Assembly (NCBI GenBank): GCA_031260015.1
Contig: JAIRKR010000053.1
Span: 1 to 21,355 of the forward strand
From: Puniceicoccales bacterium
GTDB lineage: Bacteria; Verrucomicrobiota; Verrucomicrobiia; Opitutales; UBA9783
Direction of reading: 5' to 3'
DNA length: 21,355 nucleotides
Below, piece after piece: positions 8,368 through 15,450 of the stretch. The notes beneath the pieces were generated by a model that saw only the letters and a program-made list of their open reading frames with translations, did not search any database and was not told where the DNA came from. The translations under genes and the position numbers were made by a program. Positions within the stretch are counted from its first letter, which is position 1. The number at the start of each line of letters is the position of its first letter.

Positions 8368-8372
8368 GGAGG
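8368..8372 (+). promoter_or_regulatory. Shine-Dalgarno fixing the ferritin start
   Basis: GGAGG at 8368-8372 is seven bases ahead of ATG 8380. It lies downstream of the alternative in-frame ATG at 8362, which therefore cannot use it. Confidence 0.85.
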
Positions 8373-8379
8373 AAATGAT

Positions 8380-8868
8380 ATGAGGTTAAGTCAAAAAATA
8401 GAAGAGGGATTAAATTTGCAGATGCATCACGAATTTGATGCGGCGTACACTTATTTAGGGTTGGCTGCGGCCTTGGATGCAACCGTATTTACGGGATTTG
8501 GGCATTGGATGCGTAAACAATACGAAGAAGAACTTACGCATGCGATGAAATTTTATCACTTCATCAATGAACGTCACGGTAAAGTTTGTTTGCAAAACTT
8601 AATCAAGCCCGATTTTACGACAACAACGCCTTTACAAGCCTTTGAAAAAGCTTACCAAACTGAATTGGATAATACGCAAAACATTCACCGTTTATACGCT
8701 TTATCGGTGGAAGAAAAAGACTATGCGACTCAGGAATTTTTGCATTATTTCATTAAAGAACAAGTTGAAGAAGAGAGCAGTGTCCAGATGATCGTGGATC
8801 AATTAAAATTTGTGGGGGATCGCCCTGCAGCCTTATTCAGTTTGGATCAACGTGCCGGCCAACGATGA
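8380..8868 (+). CDS. ftn: Bacterial non-haem ferritin
   Basis: Iron-storage protein that forms a cage, oxidises Fe(II) and stores it as mineral. The protein is 162 residues, close to the usual length, and lacks the haem-binding features of bacterioferritin. The four-helix ferroxidase ligands are all visible: Glu18 (HHEF), Glu51 and His54 (EEELTHAMKF), Glu95 (TELDN), and Gln128 with Glu131 in IKEQVEEE. The conserved Tyr25 follows the first helix motif. The start is set by a GGAGG seven bases upstream; the longer frame from 8362 was rejected. It is transcribed alone, divergent from fabV, so the 190 bases between them hold both promoters. I could not make out a convincing Fur site there. Together with the peroxiredoxin downstream it suits iron and oxidant control. 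Confidence 0.95.
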   Translation: MRLSQKIEEGLNLQMHHEFDAAYTYLGLAAALDATVFTGFGHWMRKQYEEELTHAMKFYHFINERHGKVCLQNLIKPDFTTTTPLQAFEKAYQTELDNTQNIHRLYALSVEEKDYATQEFLHYFIKEQVEEESSVQMIVDQLKFVGDRPAALFSLDQRAGQR

Positions 8869-9067
8869 ATAATAGTGCATTGGATTGTTTTTGAAAAATG
8901 CTTATTGTCGATATCGCTCGAGCCGCATGATCCCTTTCGCCGACCTAAGACCAATCAAGAGACACTCGCTTGCAAAGTCATTTTACGCATAATACTTACA
9001 ACGGTGTCCTAGGTTTATTGGGGTACCCTATGATCGACTTAGCATGCAGGTGGTGATATCCAAGCAC
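8869..9067. other. Non-coding stretch behind ferritin
   Basis: No credible open frame was found. A five-base inverted repeat (GCATT ... AATGC) with a long loop lies just after the ferritin stop but lacks a terminator T run. The remainder borders the tuf fossil and may be further decayed sequence. Confidence 0.5.
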
Positions 9068-9178
9068 TTAAGCAATCATTTCCAACAGTACGTCCTACAC
9101 TCATGGTTCTTCCGCCCTCACGCACGGCAGAACAGCTGTCCTTTTCCCATGGTAACCGCCTTTTTAAAGAGTCGTACT
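9068..9178 (-). pseudogene. tuf: Decayed 3' end of an elongation factor Tu gene
   Basis: Read on the minus strand, this stretch matches the last about 35 codons of EF-Tu. It encodes GCCGTGCGTGAGGGCGGAAG and onward, giving AVREGGRTMSVGR, where EF-Tu proteins end AIREGGRTVGAGRVTEII or similar. Upstream, in a different frame, VTMGKG lines up with the VAMEKG that normally precedes it, so at least one frameshift separates the two parts. The end, ATGATTGCTTAA, lines up with an expected ATTATTGCTTAA (Ile-Ala-stop), with small indels in between. Nothing of EF-Tu continues beyond about 9178, because the tpiA stop is at 9184. It is therefore a truncated, frameshifted remnant, not a functional gene. EF-Tu is so conserved that the match is unlikely to be chance. 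Confidence 0.75.
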
Positions 9179-9183
9179 GGGAT

Positions 9184-9951
9184 CTAATGCGAGAGTTCTT
9201 CGGCAATGCGAACAAGTTCTGCAAGCGATTTTGCCTCCAGTGCGGCCCCTCCAATAAGACCTCCGTCGATGTCTTGTTTCGATAGCAATTCCTTTGCATT
9301 GCTTGGTTTAAGAGAACCTCCGTACAGTAAACGAACCTGTTCTGCAACGGCCGCATTGTAATGAGAATGCAACCATTGTCTTATAAAATGGTGTACCTCT
9401 TGTGCAATTTCTGGAGTTGCCGTTTCACCTGTGCCAATGGCCCAAATGGGTTCGTAAGCGATGGTAACGGCACGCATATCTTCGGCAGAAATGTCTTTTA
9501 ATCCGCTTGTCAATTCTCTTTCAATCACCGCAAAGGTCCCTTGCTTCGATTGCCTTTCTTCCAACGTTTCTCCAACGCATAAAATAGGTTTTAGACGGCC
9601 TTGAAGTACCGTTTTCATCTTTTCATGGATGCACGCATCCGTTTCGCCAAACAACGTTCGTCGTTCGCTGTGTCCCAGGATAACATAGGTGACACTCCAT
9701 TCGGTCAACATGGATAAAGAAATTTCTCCCGTAAAAGCACCTGACGCTTTTGCGTGAACATTCTGGGCTCCCAATACGATGGACCCTTTCAAATGACGGT
9801 AGGCTTCGGGGATCGATGTAAAGGGTGGACAAATGAGAATTTCACTTTGCGTGGGAAGCGTTAAATGGGATGACAATTCTTCGAAGAAAGACTTTGTCTC
9901 TCTTGCGGTCTTGTTCATTTTCCAGTTGCCTGCAATTAAATAACGACGCAT
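9184..9951 (-). CDS. tpiA: Triosephosphate isomerase
   Basis: Interconverts dihydroxyacetone phosphate and glyceraldehyde 3-phosphate in glycolysis and gluconeogenesis. It is a 255-residue TIM barrel of usual length. Catalytic residues are Lys11 in GNWKMN, His94 in ILGHSERR, and Glu167 in AYEPIWAIGTG. The phosphate-binding loop residues LLYGGSLKPSN and GGLIGGAAL are present near the C terminus. The ATG is preceded by AAAGGAG (9958-9964 on the complementary strand) at six bases, a good ribosome site. It follows pgk after 27 bases in the same direction, so the two form an operon. The gene commonly found next in related genomes (secG) is not here; instead the tuf remnant abuts the stop codon. 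Confidence 0.97.
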   Translation of the reverse strand: MRRYLIAGNWKMNKTARETKSFFEELSSHLTLPTQSEILICPPFTSIPEAYRHLKGSIVLGAQNVHAKASGAFTGEISLSMLTEWSVTYVILGHSERRTLFGETDACIHEKMKTVLQGRLKPILCVGETLEERQSKQGTFAVIERELTSGLKDISAEDMRAVTIAYEPIWAIGTGETATPEIAQEVHHFIRQWLHSHYNAAVAEQVRLLYGGSLKPSNAKELLSKQDIDGGLIGGAALEAKSLAELVRIAEELSH

Positions 9952-9978
9952 ATTTTTCTCCTTTAAATAAAAAATTAC

Positions 9979-11175
9979 TTAGTGTTTTAGGGCTTCTATC
10001 CCCGGTAATGCTTTACCTTCCAGCAATTTAAGGCTAGCGCCTCCACCGGTACTTAGAAATGATATTTGTTGGGCACATCCACTTTGGTGGATCGCCTTGA
10101 CGCAGTCGCCTCCACCCACAATGGTGGTACCCATGGAAGCCGCCATTGCTTGGGCAATTTTGATGCTTCCTACGGCGGCAGCTTCTATCTCAAATACACC
10201 CACGGGACCATTCCATAAAGTTGTTTTGGCTTCGTGAATAAATTTGGTATAAATTTCTATCGTTTCGGGACCTATATCGACGCCTTCCCAACCTTCATCT
10301 ATGGAACCGTGAAATGTTTTGAGTGTACCCAAAGTACGATGTTCTCTATCCATTTTATCGGTGGCCACGGTATCCACCGGCAAACACAATGCAACCCCTT
10401 TGCTTTTAGCCTTTTGCAAGAGTTGCAACGCCAATTCAACCTTGTCGCGCTCCACCAAACTACTTCCCACCGTTTGTCCCTGCGCTAGAGCAAATGTGTA
10501 GGCCATGGCCCCACCAATCAGTATGCGATCGGCTTTGCTGAGCAAAGCATCAATCACGTGGATTTTGTCACTTACTTTCGCTCCACCCAAAATAACGCAA
10601 AATGGTCGATCGGGGTTCCCCACTTTCTGCTCCAAATACTGCAATTCCTTTTCGATGAGAAAACCAATGGCTTTGTGGGGCACAAATTCAACCATACCGA
10701 CGGTGGAAGCGTGCGCTCGGTGCGCTGTCCCAAAAGCATCATTTACGTAAACGTCTGCCAATTGTGCCAACGATTTAGAGAATTTGGGATCGTTGGCTTC
10801 TTCTTCCGCGTGAAAGCGTAAATTTTCCAGCAAAACAATTGAATTTTCGGCCATTTCTCGAACGGCTTCTTCCACAACGTCTCCTATGCAGTCTTCTAGA
10901 AATAAAATCGGTTGATTGAGTTTTGTTGCCAACGTTTGGGCTACGGGCCTCAAACTGTATTTGGCTACCACTTGACCCTTGGGGCGTCCCAAGTGGCTTG
11001 CCAGAATAACCTTTGCGCCGCGTTCTAACAAAAATTGAATTGTCGGCAAAGCCGCCACAATACGCGTTTCGTCCGATACATTTCCTTGCGCGTCTAAGGG
11101 AACATTAAAGTCAACGCGCACAAATACCCGCTTACCTTCAACCGCCACATCTTTTATCAGTTTTACACTGCTCAT
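9979..11175 (-). CDS. pgk: Phosphoglycerate kinase
   Basis: Transfers phosphate from 1,3-bisphosphoglycerate to ADP, the first ATP-yielding step of glycolysis. The 398 residues match the usual length. The N-terminal domain shows RVDFNVPLDAQGN (about 20-32), SHLGRPKG, LLENLRFHAEE and AFGTAHRAHAST. The nucleotide domain shows GGAKVSDKI, LWNGPVGVFE and the C-terminal GGGDCVKA, where Asp binds MgADP, then LSTGGGASL. The ATG at 11175 starts the canonical N terminus. A short AAAGG lies only two bases before it, so the ribosome site is poor. Upstream (11186-11229) there is a TACAAT -10-like box and an 8-bp inverted repeat. It leads the pgk-tpiA operon. Confidence 0.97.
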   Translation of the reverse strand: MSSVKLIKDVAVEGKRVFVRVDFNVPLDAQGNVSDETRIVAALPTIQFLLERGAKVILASHLGRPKGQVVAKYSLRPVAQTLATKLNQPILFLEDCIGDVVEEAVREMAENSIVLLENLRFHAEEEANDPKFSKSLAQLADVYVNDAFGTAHRAHASTVGMVEFVPHKAIGFLIEKELQYLEQKVGNPDRPFCVILGGAKVSDKIHVIDALLSKADRILIGGAMAYTFALAQGQTVGSSLVERDKVELALQLLQKAKSKGVALCLPVDTVATDKMDREHRTLGTLKTFHGSIDEGWEGVDIGPETIEIYTKFIHEAKTTLWNGPVGVFEIEAAAVGSIKIAQAMAASMGTTIVGGGDCVKAIHQSGCAQQISFLSTGGGASLKLLEGKALPGIEALKH

Positions 11176-11535
11176 AACCTTTAGGATTGTAACAGTATTT
11201 TACGCCTTTTGAAAAGCTATTTTTTCAAATAAATTTTTTTGTCCCCCGGCACACTTTGCGGTAAATTTTTTACGAAATGCCCAAAAGCTCAACGAGTATT
11301 CCAAAAATCTATATCTATTAGGAGAACAGCTTACCTAAAATATCATGCAACCAAAACATGTGAAATGTAAGACCATCGATCTTACGTGAGCACGGAGATA
11401 AAACTTGCCTTTGCGATATCAATACAGGCTCGCTTGGATACAAAATAGCCTGCTCCCTTCTTCTTTGGGCTTTCAAAGTGTGGCAAACTAAAATTATAAA
11501 TTCTTAAAATATAAAAAATAAAGCGAATGCACGTT
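11176..11535. other. 360-base gap upstream of pgk
   Basis: No supported gene. On the pgk strand it holds a perfect 8-bp inverted repeat TTTGAAAA (11208-11215) with TTTTCAAA (11222-11229), and -10-like boxes TAAAAT (11197-11202) and TACAAT (11186-11191), probably the pgk promoter region. Further out, ATGTAAGA (11365-11372) can pair with TCTTACGT (11380-11387), with one G-T pair, over a 7-base loop. Next to the peroxiredoxin stop, AAATAAA and TTTATTT (about 11516-11541) can form a weak A/T hairpin that may terminate that gene. Confidence 0.4.
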
Positions 11536-12180
11536 TTATTTTAAAAAGTCTTTTAGACCTTCGTGGGTTGGCTGCATGCCTATTTCACCCTTGTGCCAGT
11601 TAATGGGACACACTTCTCCACACATTTCAAAATGTTGTAGTGCATCCACCATGCGCAAAGTTTCTTGCACGGAGCGGCCCAAAGGCATATTATTAACCAC
11701 CTGGTGTTGAACGATACCTTGTTTGTCGATGAGAAATAAGCCTCTGTAGGCAACCAGTGTCCCTTCCACTTGTAAATGATCTTGTTCGTCGTAATAACAA
11801 GTACCCGCAAGAATGCCGTAATCGTTGGTAATCGTTTTGTTAACATCGGCAACGATGGGATAAGTTATACCTTGAATACCGCCTTCCTTTTTGGGGATTT
11901 GTAACCATGCCCAGTGGCTAAACTCACTGTCGGTGGAACATGCAATGACTTGTGTTGACCGACTTTCGAACTCTTTTAGAGATTTTTGGAAAGCGTGTAA
12001 TTCGGTGGGACATACAAACGTGAAATCTTTTGGATAAAAGAACAGTACGATATATTGATTTCCCAAATACTTTTCTAGAGAAAATTTTTCAACAATCTGA
12101 TTGCCGTTAATCACCGCATTTGCGGTAAAATTAGGGGCTTTTTGGCCAACCAATGTAGAGATATGATGACAGGTATACAT
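11536..12180 (-). CDS. Typical 2-Cys peroxiredoxin (AhpC/Prx1 type)
   Basis: Thiol peroxidase that reduces hydrogen peroxide and organic peroxides. It is 214 residues. The peroxidatic Cys57 sits in PKDFTFVCPTEL, the family P-x3-T-x2-C motif. The resolving Cys191 is in GEVCPINWHKGE near the C terminus, so the dimer can form the usual intersubunit disulfide; an extra Cys188 lies beside it. GGIQGITYP in the middle corresponds to the GGxG loop that influences over-oxidation. The partner reductase is not in the window. Upstream, a TTGAAA (complement of 12212-12217) and TATACA (complement of 12191-12196) with a 15-base spacer could be a promoter, but this would leave a very short leader. The gene is monocistronic and faces tRNA-Tyr on the other strand. 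Confidence 0.95.
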   Translation of the reverse strand: MYTCHHISTLVGQKAPNFTANAVINGNQIVEKFSLEKYLGNQYIVLFFYPKDFTFVCPTELHAFQKSLKEFESRSTQVIACSTDSEFSHWAWLQIPKKEGGIQGITYPIVADVNKTITNDYGILAGTCYYDEQDHLQVEGTLVAYRGLFLIDKQGIVQHQVVNNMPLGRSVQETLRMVDALQHFEMCGEVCPINWHKGEIGMQPTHEGLKDFLK

Positions 12181-12335
12181 GTGTTACATCTGTATAAGTC
12201 TTGAGTAATTTTTTCAAGCTTTTATTTTTAATGAATGAGAAAATTAACCCAAAAACTATTTGCCTAAGGCCTTGACAAGATTTTTGGAAAAAACGCTTGG
12301 CAAAGGGAGAAAAGAAACTACCGTATTTAGCCGAA

Positions 12336-12422
12336 GGTGGGGTATCCAAGTGGCTAAAGGATGCAGACTGTAAATCTGTCAGGGGTTCCCTTTCGAGCGT
12401 TCGAATCGCTCCCCCACCACCA
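12336..12422 (+). tRNA. tRNA-Tyr (anticodon GUA)
   Basis: An 87-base class II tRNA with an encoded CCA end. The acceptor arm is GGTGGGG (12336-12342) with CCCCACC (12412-12418), followed by discriminator A and CCA. The anticodon stem GCAGA/TCTGT encloses the loop CTGTAAA, with GTA at 12370-12372. A long variable arm follows, and the T arm GAGCG-TTCGAAT-CGCTC is perfect. A TTGACA at 12272-12277 lies upstream, without an obvious matching -10 box. It is the only plus-strand gene between 8868 and 15451. Confidence 0.97.
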
Positions 12423-12428
12423 GATATT

Positions 12429-13364
12429 TTAAAAATCACCTATCTGAAAAGCGCTTTGTTGTAGATCTTCGTGCGTCAGCTTTTTTATTAATTTTAAACG
12501 CAATAGGTGAGATATGCTTTTGAGTTTGAAGAATTTTTTTAGAGTACTGTAGGCTTCATAGCCGCAGTGTTCGATAAGGTTAAAATGTTTCTTAAAGCAG
12601 CACGCGTATAGCAGCTGAGACAAGTGATCGTAACAAATGGTATCTTCAATGCGGTCGCTCTTACACGCTTGCGGCGGAGTTAGAAATTTTACATCGACTT
12701 GGATTTGTACGGACGTAAACTCTTGAAATTCTTTGGGAAAGCATCCGAGTGAAATGGGAAATTCTTTAGTTTGAAATTGGAGTTCTGCCGTAGGCCATAA
12801 GTCCGTGTTTGCTGAATTGCGCATAAGGCAAGGCTTGCCACAACTACTGGAAGTAAAAGTAGTAGAATTTATTTTGTGCGTTCCGCGCATGGAGATGCAT
12901 AGGTGTTCTGCTTGCATTTCGACGCGTACGCCTTGCGCTTGCGTAAGTTCAAACAACGTATTTGCGATTTGGTACGTGAGACGTTCTTGAATTTGTAGTC
13001 TTCTGGAAAACATATCTATAATACGGTATATTTTTGACAAGCCAATGACTTTTTTGTTGGGTAAATAGGTAATATCGCAGTGCCCAAAAAAAGGTAATAG
13101 ATGATGTTCGCAGAGGGAATAAAATGGAATTTTTTGAATGTAGACGGGCGCATCGTTGTCGCAATCGAACAAGGCATCGTTAAGAATTTCTTGTGCCGAT
13201 TGACGGTAACCTTGCGTCAATTCAAAAAAACTTTGGATGACCCTGTGAGGGGTCTTTAGGAGTCCTTGTCGGTCAGGATCTTCGCCACATTTTACAAAAA
13301 GTTCTCGGAAAAATAATTCGCCCGAGTCATGCAACTCGGCTGCGTGAGAAATGTCCTTATCCAT
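12429..13364 (-). CDS. folE: Fused GTP cyclohydrolase I (FolE) and dihydroneopterin aldolase (FolB)
   Basis: A 311-residue protein that joins two folate-pathway enzymes. Residues about 1-165 are GTP cyclohydrolase I, which makes dihydroneopterin triphosphate from GTP. Zinc ligands are Cys85 and His88 in SLCEHHLLPF and Cys156 in AEHLCISMRG; GLSKIYRIIDMFSRRLQIQERLT is the standard core. After a linker of about 35 residues, a FolB/FolX-type domain follows (about 200-311). Its E of GCFPKEF (Glu212), Tyr245 (CYDHL), Glu265 (NLIEH) and a Lys at 294-295 (KLIKKL) have nearly the spacing of Glu22, Tyr54, Glu74 and Lys100 in dihydroneopterin aldolase. The ATG at 13364 begins the FolE domain 11 bases after the mpl stop; the longer frame from 13445 runs into mpl and was rejected. 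It is the second gene of an mpl operon. FolB activity versus FolX epimerase activity cannot be told apart here. Confidence 0.88.
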   Translation of the reverse strand: MDKDISHAAELHDSGELFFRELFVKCGEDPDRQGLLKTPHRVIQSFFELTQGYRQSAQEILNDALFDCDNDAPVYIQKIPFYSLCEHHLLPFFGHCDITYLPNKKVIGLSKIYRIIDMFSRRLQIQERLTYQIANTLFELTQAQGVRVEMQAEHLCISMRGTHKINSTTFTSSSCGKPCLMRNSANTDLWPTAELQFQTKEFPISLGCFPKEFQEFTSVQIQVDVKFLTPPQACKSDRIEDTICYDHLSQLLYACCFKKHFNLIEHCGYEAYSTLKKFFKLKSISHLLRLKLIKKLTHEDLQQSAFQIGDF

Positions 13365-13375
13365 GACGATGAAAA

Positions 13376-14791
13376 TTAATGCTTCTGCTTTTTGCGTTGT
13401 ACATCGGCCAATAGAGTAGACAGTCGGCCATTCGAAAAGCAACATAAAAGCGTGGGGACTATGGGCTTCAATCCTTCAATGCAGGCAATAAGCTCATCGA
13501 GTGAATCGAATGTGTTTACTTTGATTCCGTTTTGTTGTAGCGTTTGCCCAACTTGAGCAGGGTCCATGGGTATTAAAGGTTGAACAAACTTGTCGCAGTA
13601 GATGTTTGTTTTTCGTGGAGCAAGCCAAACTTCGTCGGCGCGATAAAAGGTTGGGTAAGATTGTTGTGCAAACCACATGGATGCGCTGGTGTTGCACGCG
13701 GGTTCAAAGCAGGTAATTAAGTAATGGTGTGGATAATGTGATTTGAGCGTTTCCAACATGGATTGTATGGCGGCTGGGTGATGTGCAAAATCTTCCAGAA
13801 TTGTCAACTGTTCGGACTCAAAGAGCATGGATTGACGCCGGCGAACTCCCAAGAAAAGTGTAAGGCGTTGAATATCGATGGAGGTATATTGATTCACGTA
13901 GCAGGTAACGATTGCCAAGGCGGCATTGTGGGCGTTAAATCGACCCAATAAAGGGAGGCAAATATTGGCAAAGATGCATTTTTCTGATTGGTATAGGTCG
14001 AATTGACTCCCACGGGGTGTTGCCGCAAAGTTCTTGATTTGCCATTCATTTTGACTTTCAAACCCTACGCGATGCGTATGCGTCCAATCGCATGGAAGTA
14101 ATGCCGTCACATTCGGATCGTCGCCATTCATGACGATGTGTCCGTGCGAGGGTATCATACGTGTCAGTTGGTAAAATGTACGCTGAATGGACTTGAGATC
14201 GTCAAAAATATCCGCGTGGTCAAATGCAATATTATTAATGATGAGCGTATGCGGCCAATAGTGAAAAAATTTACTTTTTTTATCAAAAAATGCCGTATCG
14301 TATTCGTCGCCTTCCAACACAAATGGAGCCTTTGCATCGCCCAAAGAAGCGCCGTGTTCAAAATTATTGGGTAATCCTCCAATCAGGTAGCCTGGATTAC
14401 AAAACTGTTTCAGCAGGTAGGTTAACAGAGCGGTTGTGGTCGTTTTACCGTGAGTCCCCGTCGCAACAAAAGTTGGACGCCGCGGAATAATGTATTGTTC
14501 TAAAAACTGTGGGAAAGAGTAAAGAGGACAAATGGGTTCGTTGAGCAAATATTCAATTTCTGGATTTCCACGAGAGATAACATTCCCTACGATGACGCAA
14601 TCGGGTTTTAATGTTTGCAGTCGTTGCACATCAAACCCTGCGTGGGTTTCTATCTGATTTTTTACGAGTAGACTGGCAATGGGATCAAAGAATTGCGCAT
14701 CGCTGCCTATGATCGAATGTCCTAATTCTTTAAGTAGTAAAGCTACGTGAGCCATGGCAGTGCCGCAGATTCCCATCAAATAAATCTTCAT
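13376..14791 (-). CDS. mpl: UDP-N-acetylmuramate:L-Ala-gamma-D-Glu-meso-DAP ligase
   Basis: Attaches recovered murein tripeptide to UDP-MurNAc in the cytoplasm, a peptidoglycan recycling step related to MurC. It is 471 residues, within family range. Domain 1 begins MKIYLMGICGTAMAHVA and contains the Rossmann-like nucleotide site. The ATP P-loop is GTHGKTTTT (112-120). The Mpl-specific block EGDEYDTAFFDKKSKF follows at 160-175, then NNIAFDHADIF. The C-terminal domain holds EDFAHHPAAI. These features fit Mpl better than MurC or MurF. It is the first gene of the unit with folE-folB. The gene implies that the cell makes meso-diaminopimelate peptidoglycan and recycles it. The upstream gap has a 5-bp inverted repeat GTAAC-tatt-GTTAC at 14838-14851. 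Confidence 0.94.
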   Translation of the reverse strand: MKIYLMGICGTAMAHVALLLKELGHSIIGSDAQFFDPIASLLVKNQIETHAGFDVQRLQTLKPDCVIVGNVISRGNPEIEYLLNEPICPLYSFPQFLEQYIIPRRPTFVATGTHGKTTTTALLTYLLKQFCNPGYLIGGLPNNFEHGASLGDAKAPFVLEGDEYDTAFFDKKSKFFHYWPHTLIINNIAFDHADIFDDLKSIQRTFYQLTRMIPSHGHIVMNGDDPNVTALLPCDWTHTHRVGFESQNEWQIKNFAATPRGSQFDLYQSEKCIFANICLPLLGRFNAHNAALAIVTCYVNQYTSIDIQRLTLFLGVRRRQSMLFESEQLTILEDFAHHPAAIQSMLETLKSHYPHHYLITCFEPACNTSASMWFAQQSYPTFYRADEVWLAPRKTNIYCDKFVQPLIPMDPAQVGQTLQQNGIKVNTFDSLDELIACIEGLKPIVPTLLCCFSNGRLSTLLADVQRKKQKH

Positions 14792-14944
14792 GAAGGTGCT
14801 TTTTTATATTGGGTGTAAGGGTATGTCTAGCTTTTTTGTAACTATTGTTACTCTTTCATTGGTGTTTGAATTCAGGTATTAACCAGTAACTGAGTTTCTT
14901 TTGCACAAGCAAAAACTTGAGTAAAGTTGTAGCCATGTGTATGG

Positions 14945-15232
14945 TTATTCTATCTCTTCAAGCAGCGCATCTGCAATTTTATCCAGATGTCGCGGTGTAG
15001 GATAGTGTGGATTTTGAATCAATTTTTGAGCCATTTTAACTTTTTCAGGCCTGATGTCGGATGTGATTTTAGGGGGTGGTAAGGTCGCCGTGGTCGCTTG
15101 CATATTTTCGGAGAGTTTACATTCAAAATCCTGCGCATTGGGTTTTATGATCTGTTGCATAAGTTCAGGGGAATTTTCGGCCGCATGTGCCTGACTTAAC
15201 TGCTTCTGTTGTGGATCCGTTGAATTATTCAT
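14945..15232 (-). CDS. Small FlgM-like (anti-sigma-28 type) protein
   Basis: A 95-residue protein. The N-terminal half is Gln/Ala-rich and probably disordered. The last about 38 residues (SDIRPEKVKMAQKLI at 58-72, then KIADALLEEIE at the end) resemble the C-terminal sigma-binding helices of FlgM, which end in patterns like VREEKV...I..G.Y...IA.ALL. FlgM holds the flagellar sigma factor inactive until export. No flagellar gene is in the window, so the role here is uncertain; such proteins also occur without nearby flagellar genes. ATG 15232 was chosen; ATG 15274 would add 14 residues (MHSLWFSAIASHIH) unlike the family. Neither start has a good ribosome site. The gene is divergent from the GT8 gene, with two perfect inverted repeats between them. 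Confidence 0.6.
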   Translation of the reverse strand: MNNSTDPQQKQLSQAHAAENSPELMQQIIKPNAQDFECKLSENMQATTATLPPPKITSDIRPEKVKMAQKLIQNPHYPTPRHLDKIADALLEEIE

Positions 15233-15319
15233 ATGTATATGGGAGGCAATGGCTGAAAACCACAGGGAGTGCACAAGACATAGAAAACGAGATCATTTAA
15301 GTACTTATTATGTAAAATT

Positions 15320-15364
15320 TCAAACATATTTGTTTGATTTATTGATGCGTAGTTTTTAAAAACT
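15320..15364. promoter_or_regulatory. Two palindromes in the divergent FlgM-like / GT8 intergenic region
   Basis: TCAAACA (15320-15326) and TGTTTGA (15331-15337) form a perfect 7-bp inverted repeat over a 4-base spacer. AGTTTTTAAAAACT (15351-15364) is a perfect 14-base palindrome. They sit between divergent starts and could be operators; no known regulator site was recognised. Confidence 0.4.
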
Positions 15365-15450
15365 GCTTGGACATGAGTGAAGTGAATCCAATGTTTTGTG
15401 GTTTATGTAGAATGACACGTTGTGTGTAAAATAGTTTTTAATGGGTAAGC

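Noticed and set aside
8915..9000. Plus-strand resemblance to part of ribosomal protein S10 (rpsJ), which often follows tuf
   Set aside because: Only short words (IVDIARAA, and IPLPT after an assumed frameshift) line up, stops interrupt the frame, and the orientation is opposite to the tuf remnant. Too many adjustments are needed.
9039..9356. 105-codon minus-strand open frame overlapping the end of tpiA
   Set aside because: Its first half is the shadow of tpiA in another frame and its second half is the EF-Tu fossil; it is not one gene.
11382..11486. 34-codon minus-strand frame starting at a TTG upstream of pgk
   Set aside because: Rare start codon, no ribosome site and no recognised motif; most likely chance.
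12131..12439. 102-codon minus-strand frame over tRNA-Tyr
   Set aside because: It runs antisense through a clear tRNA gene and into the peroxiredoxin start; a shadow frame.
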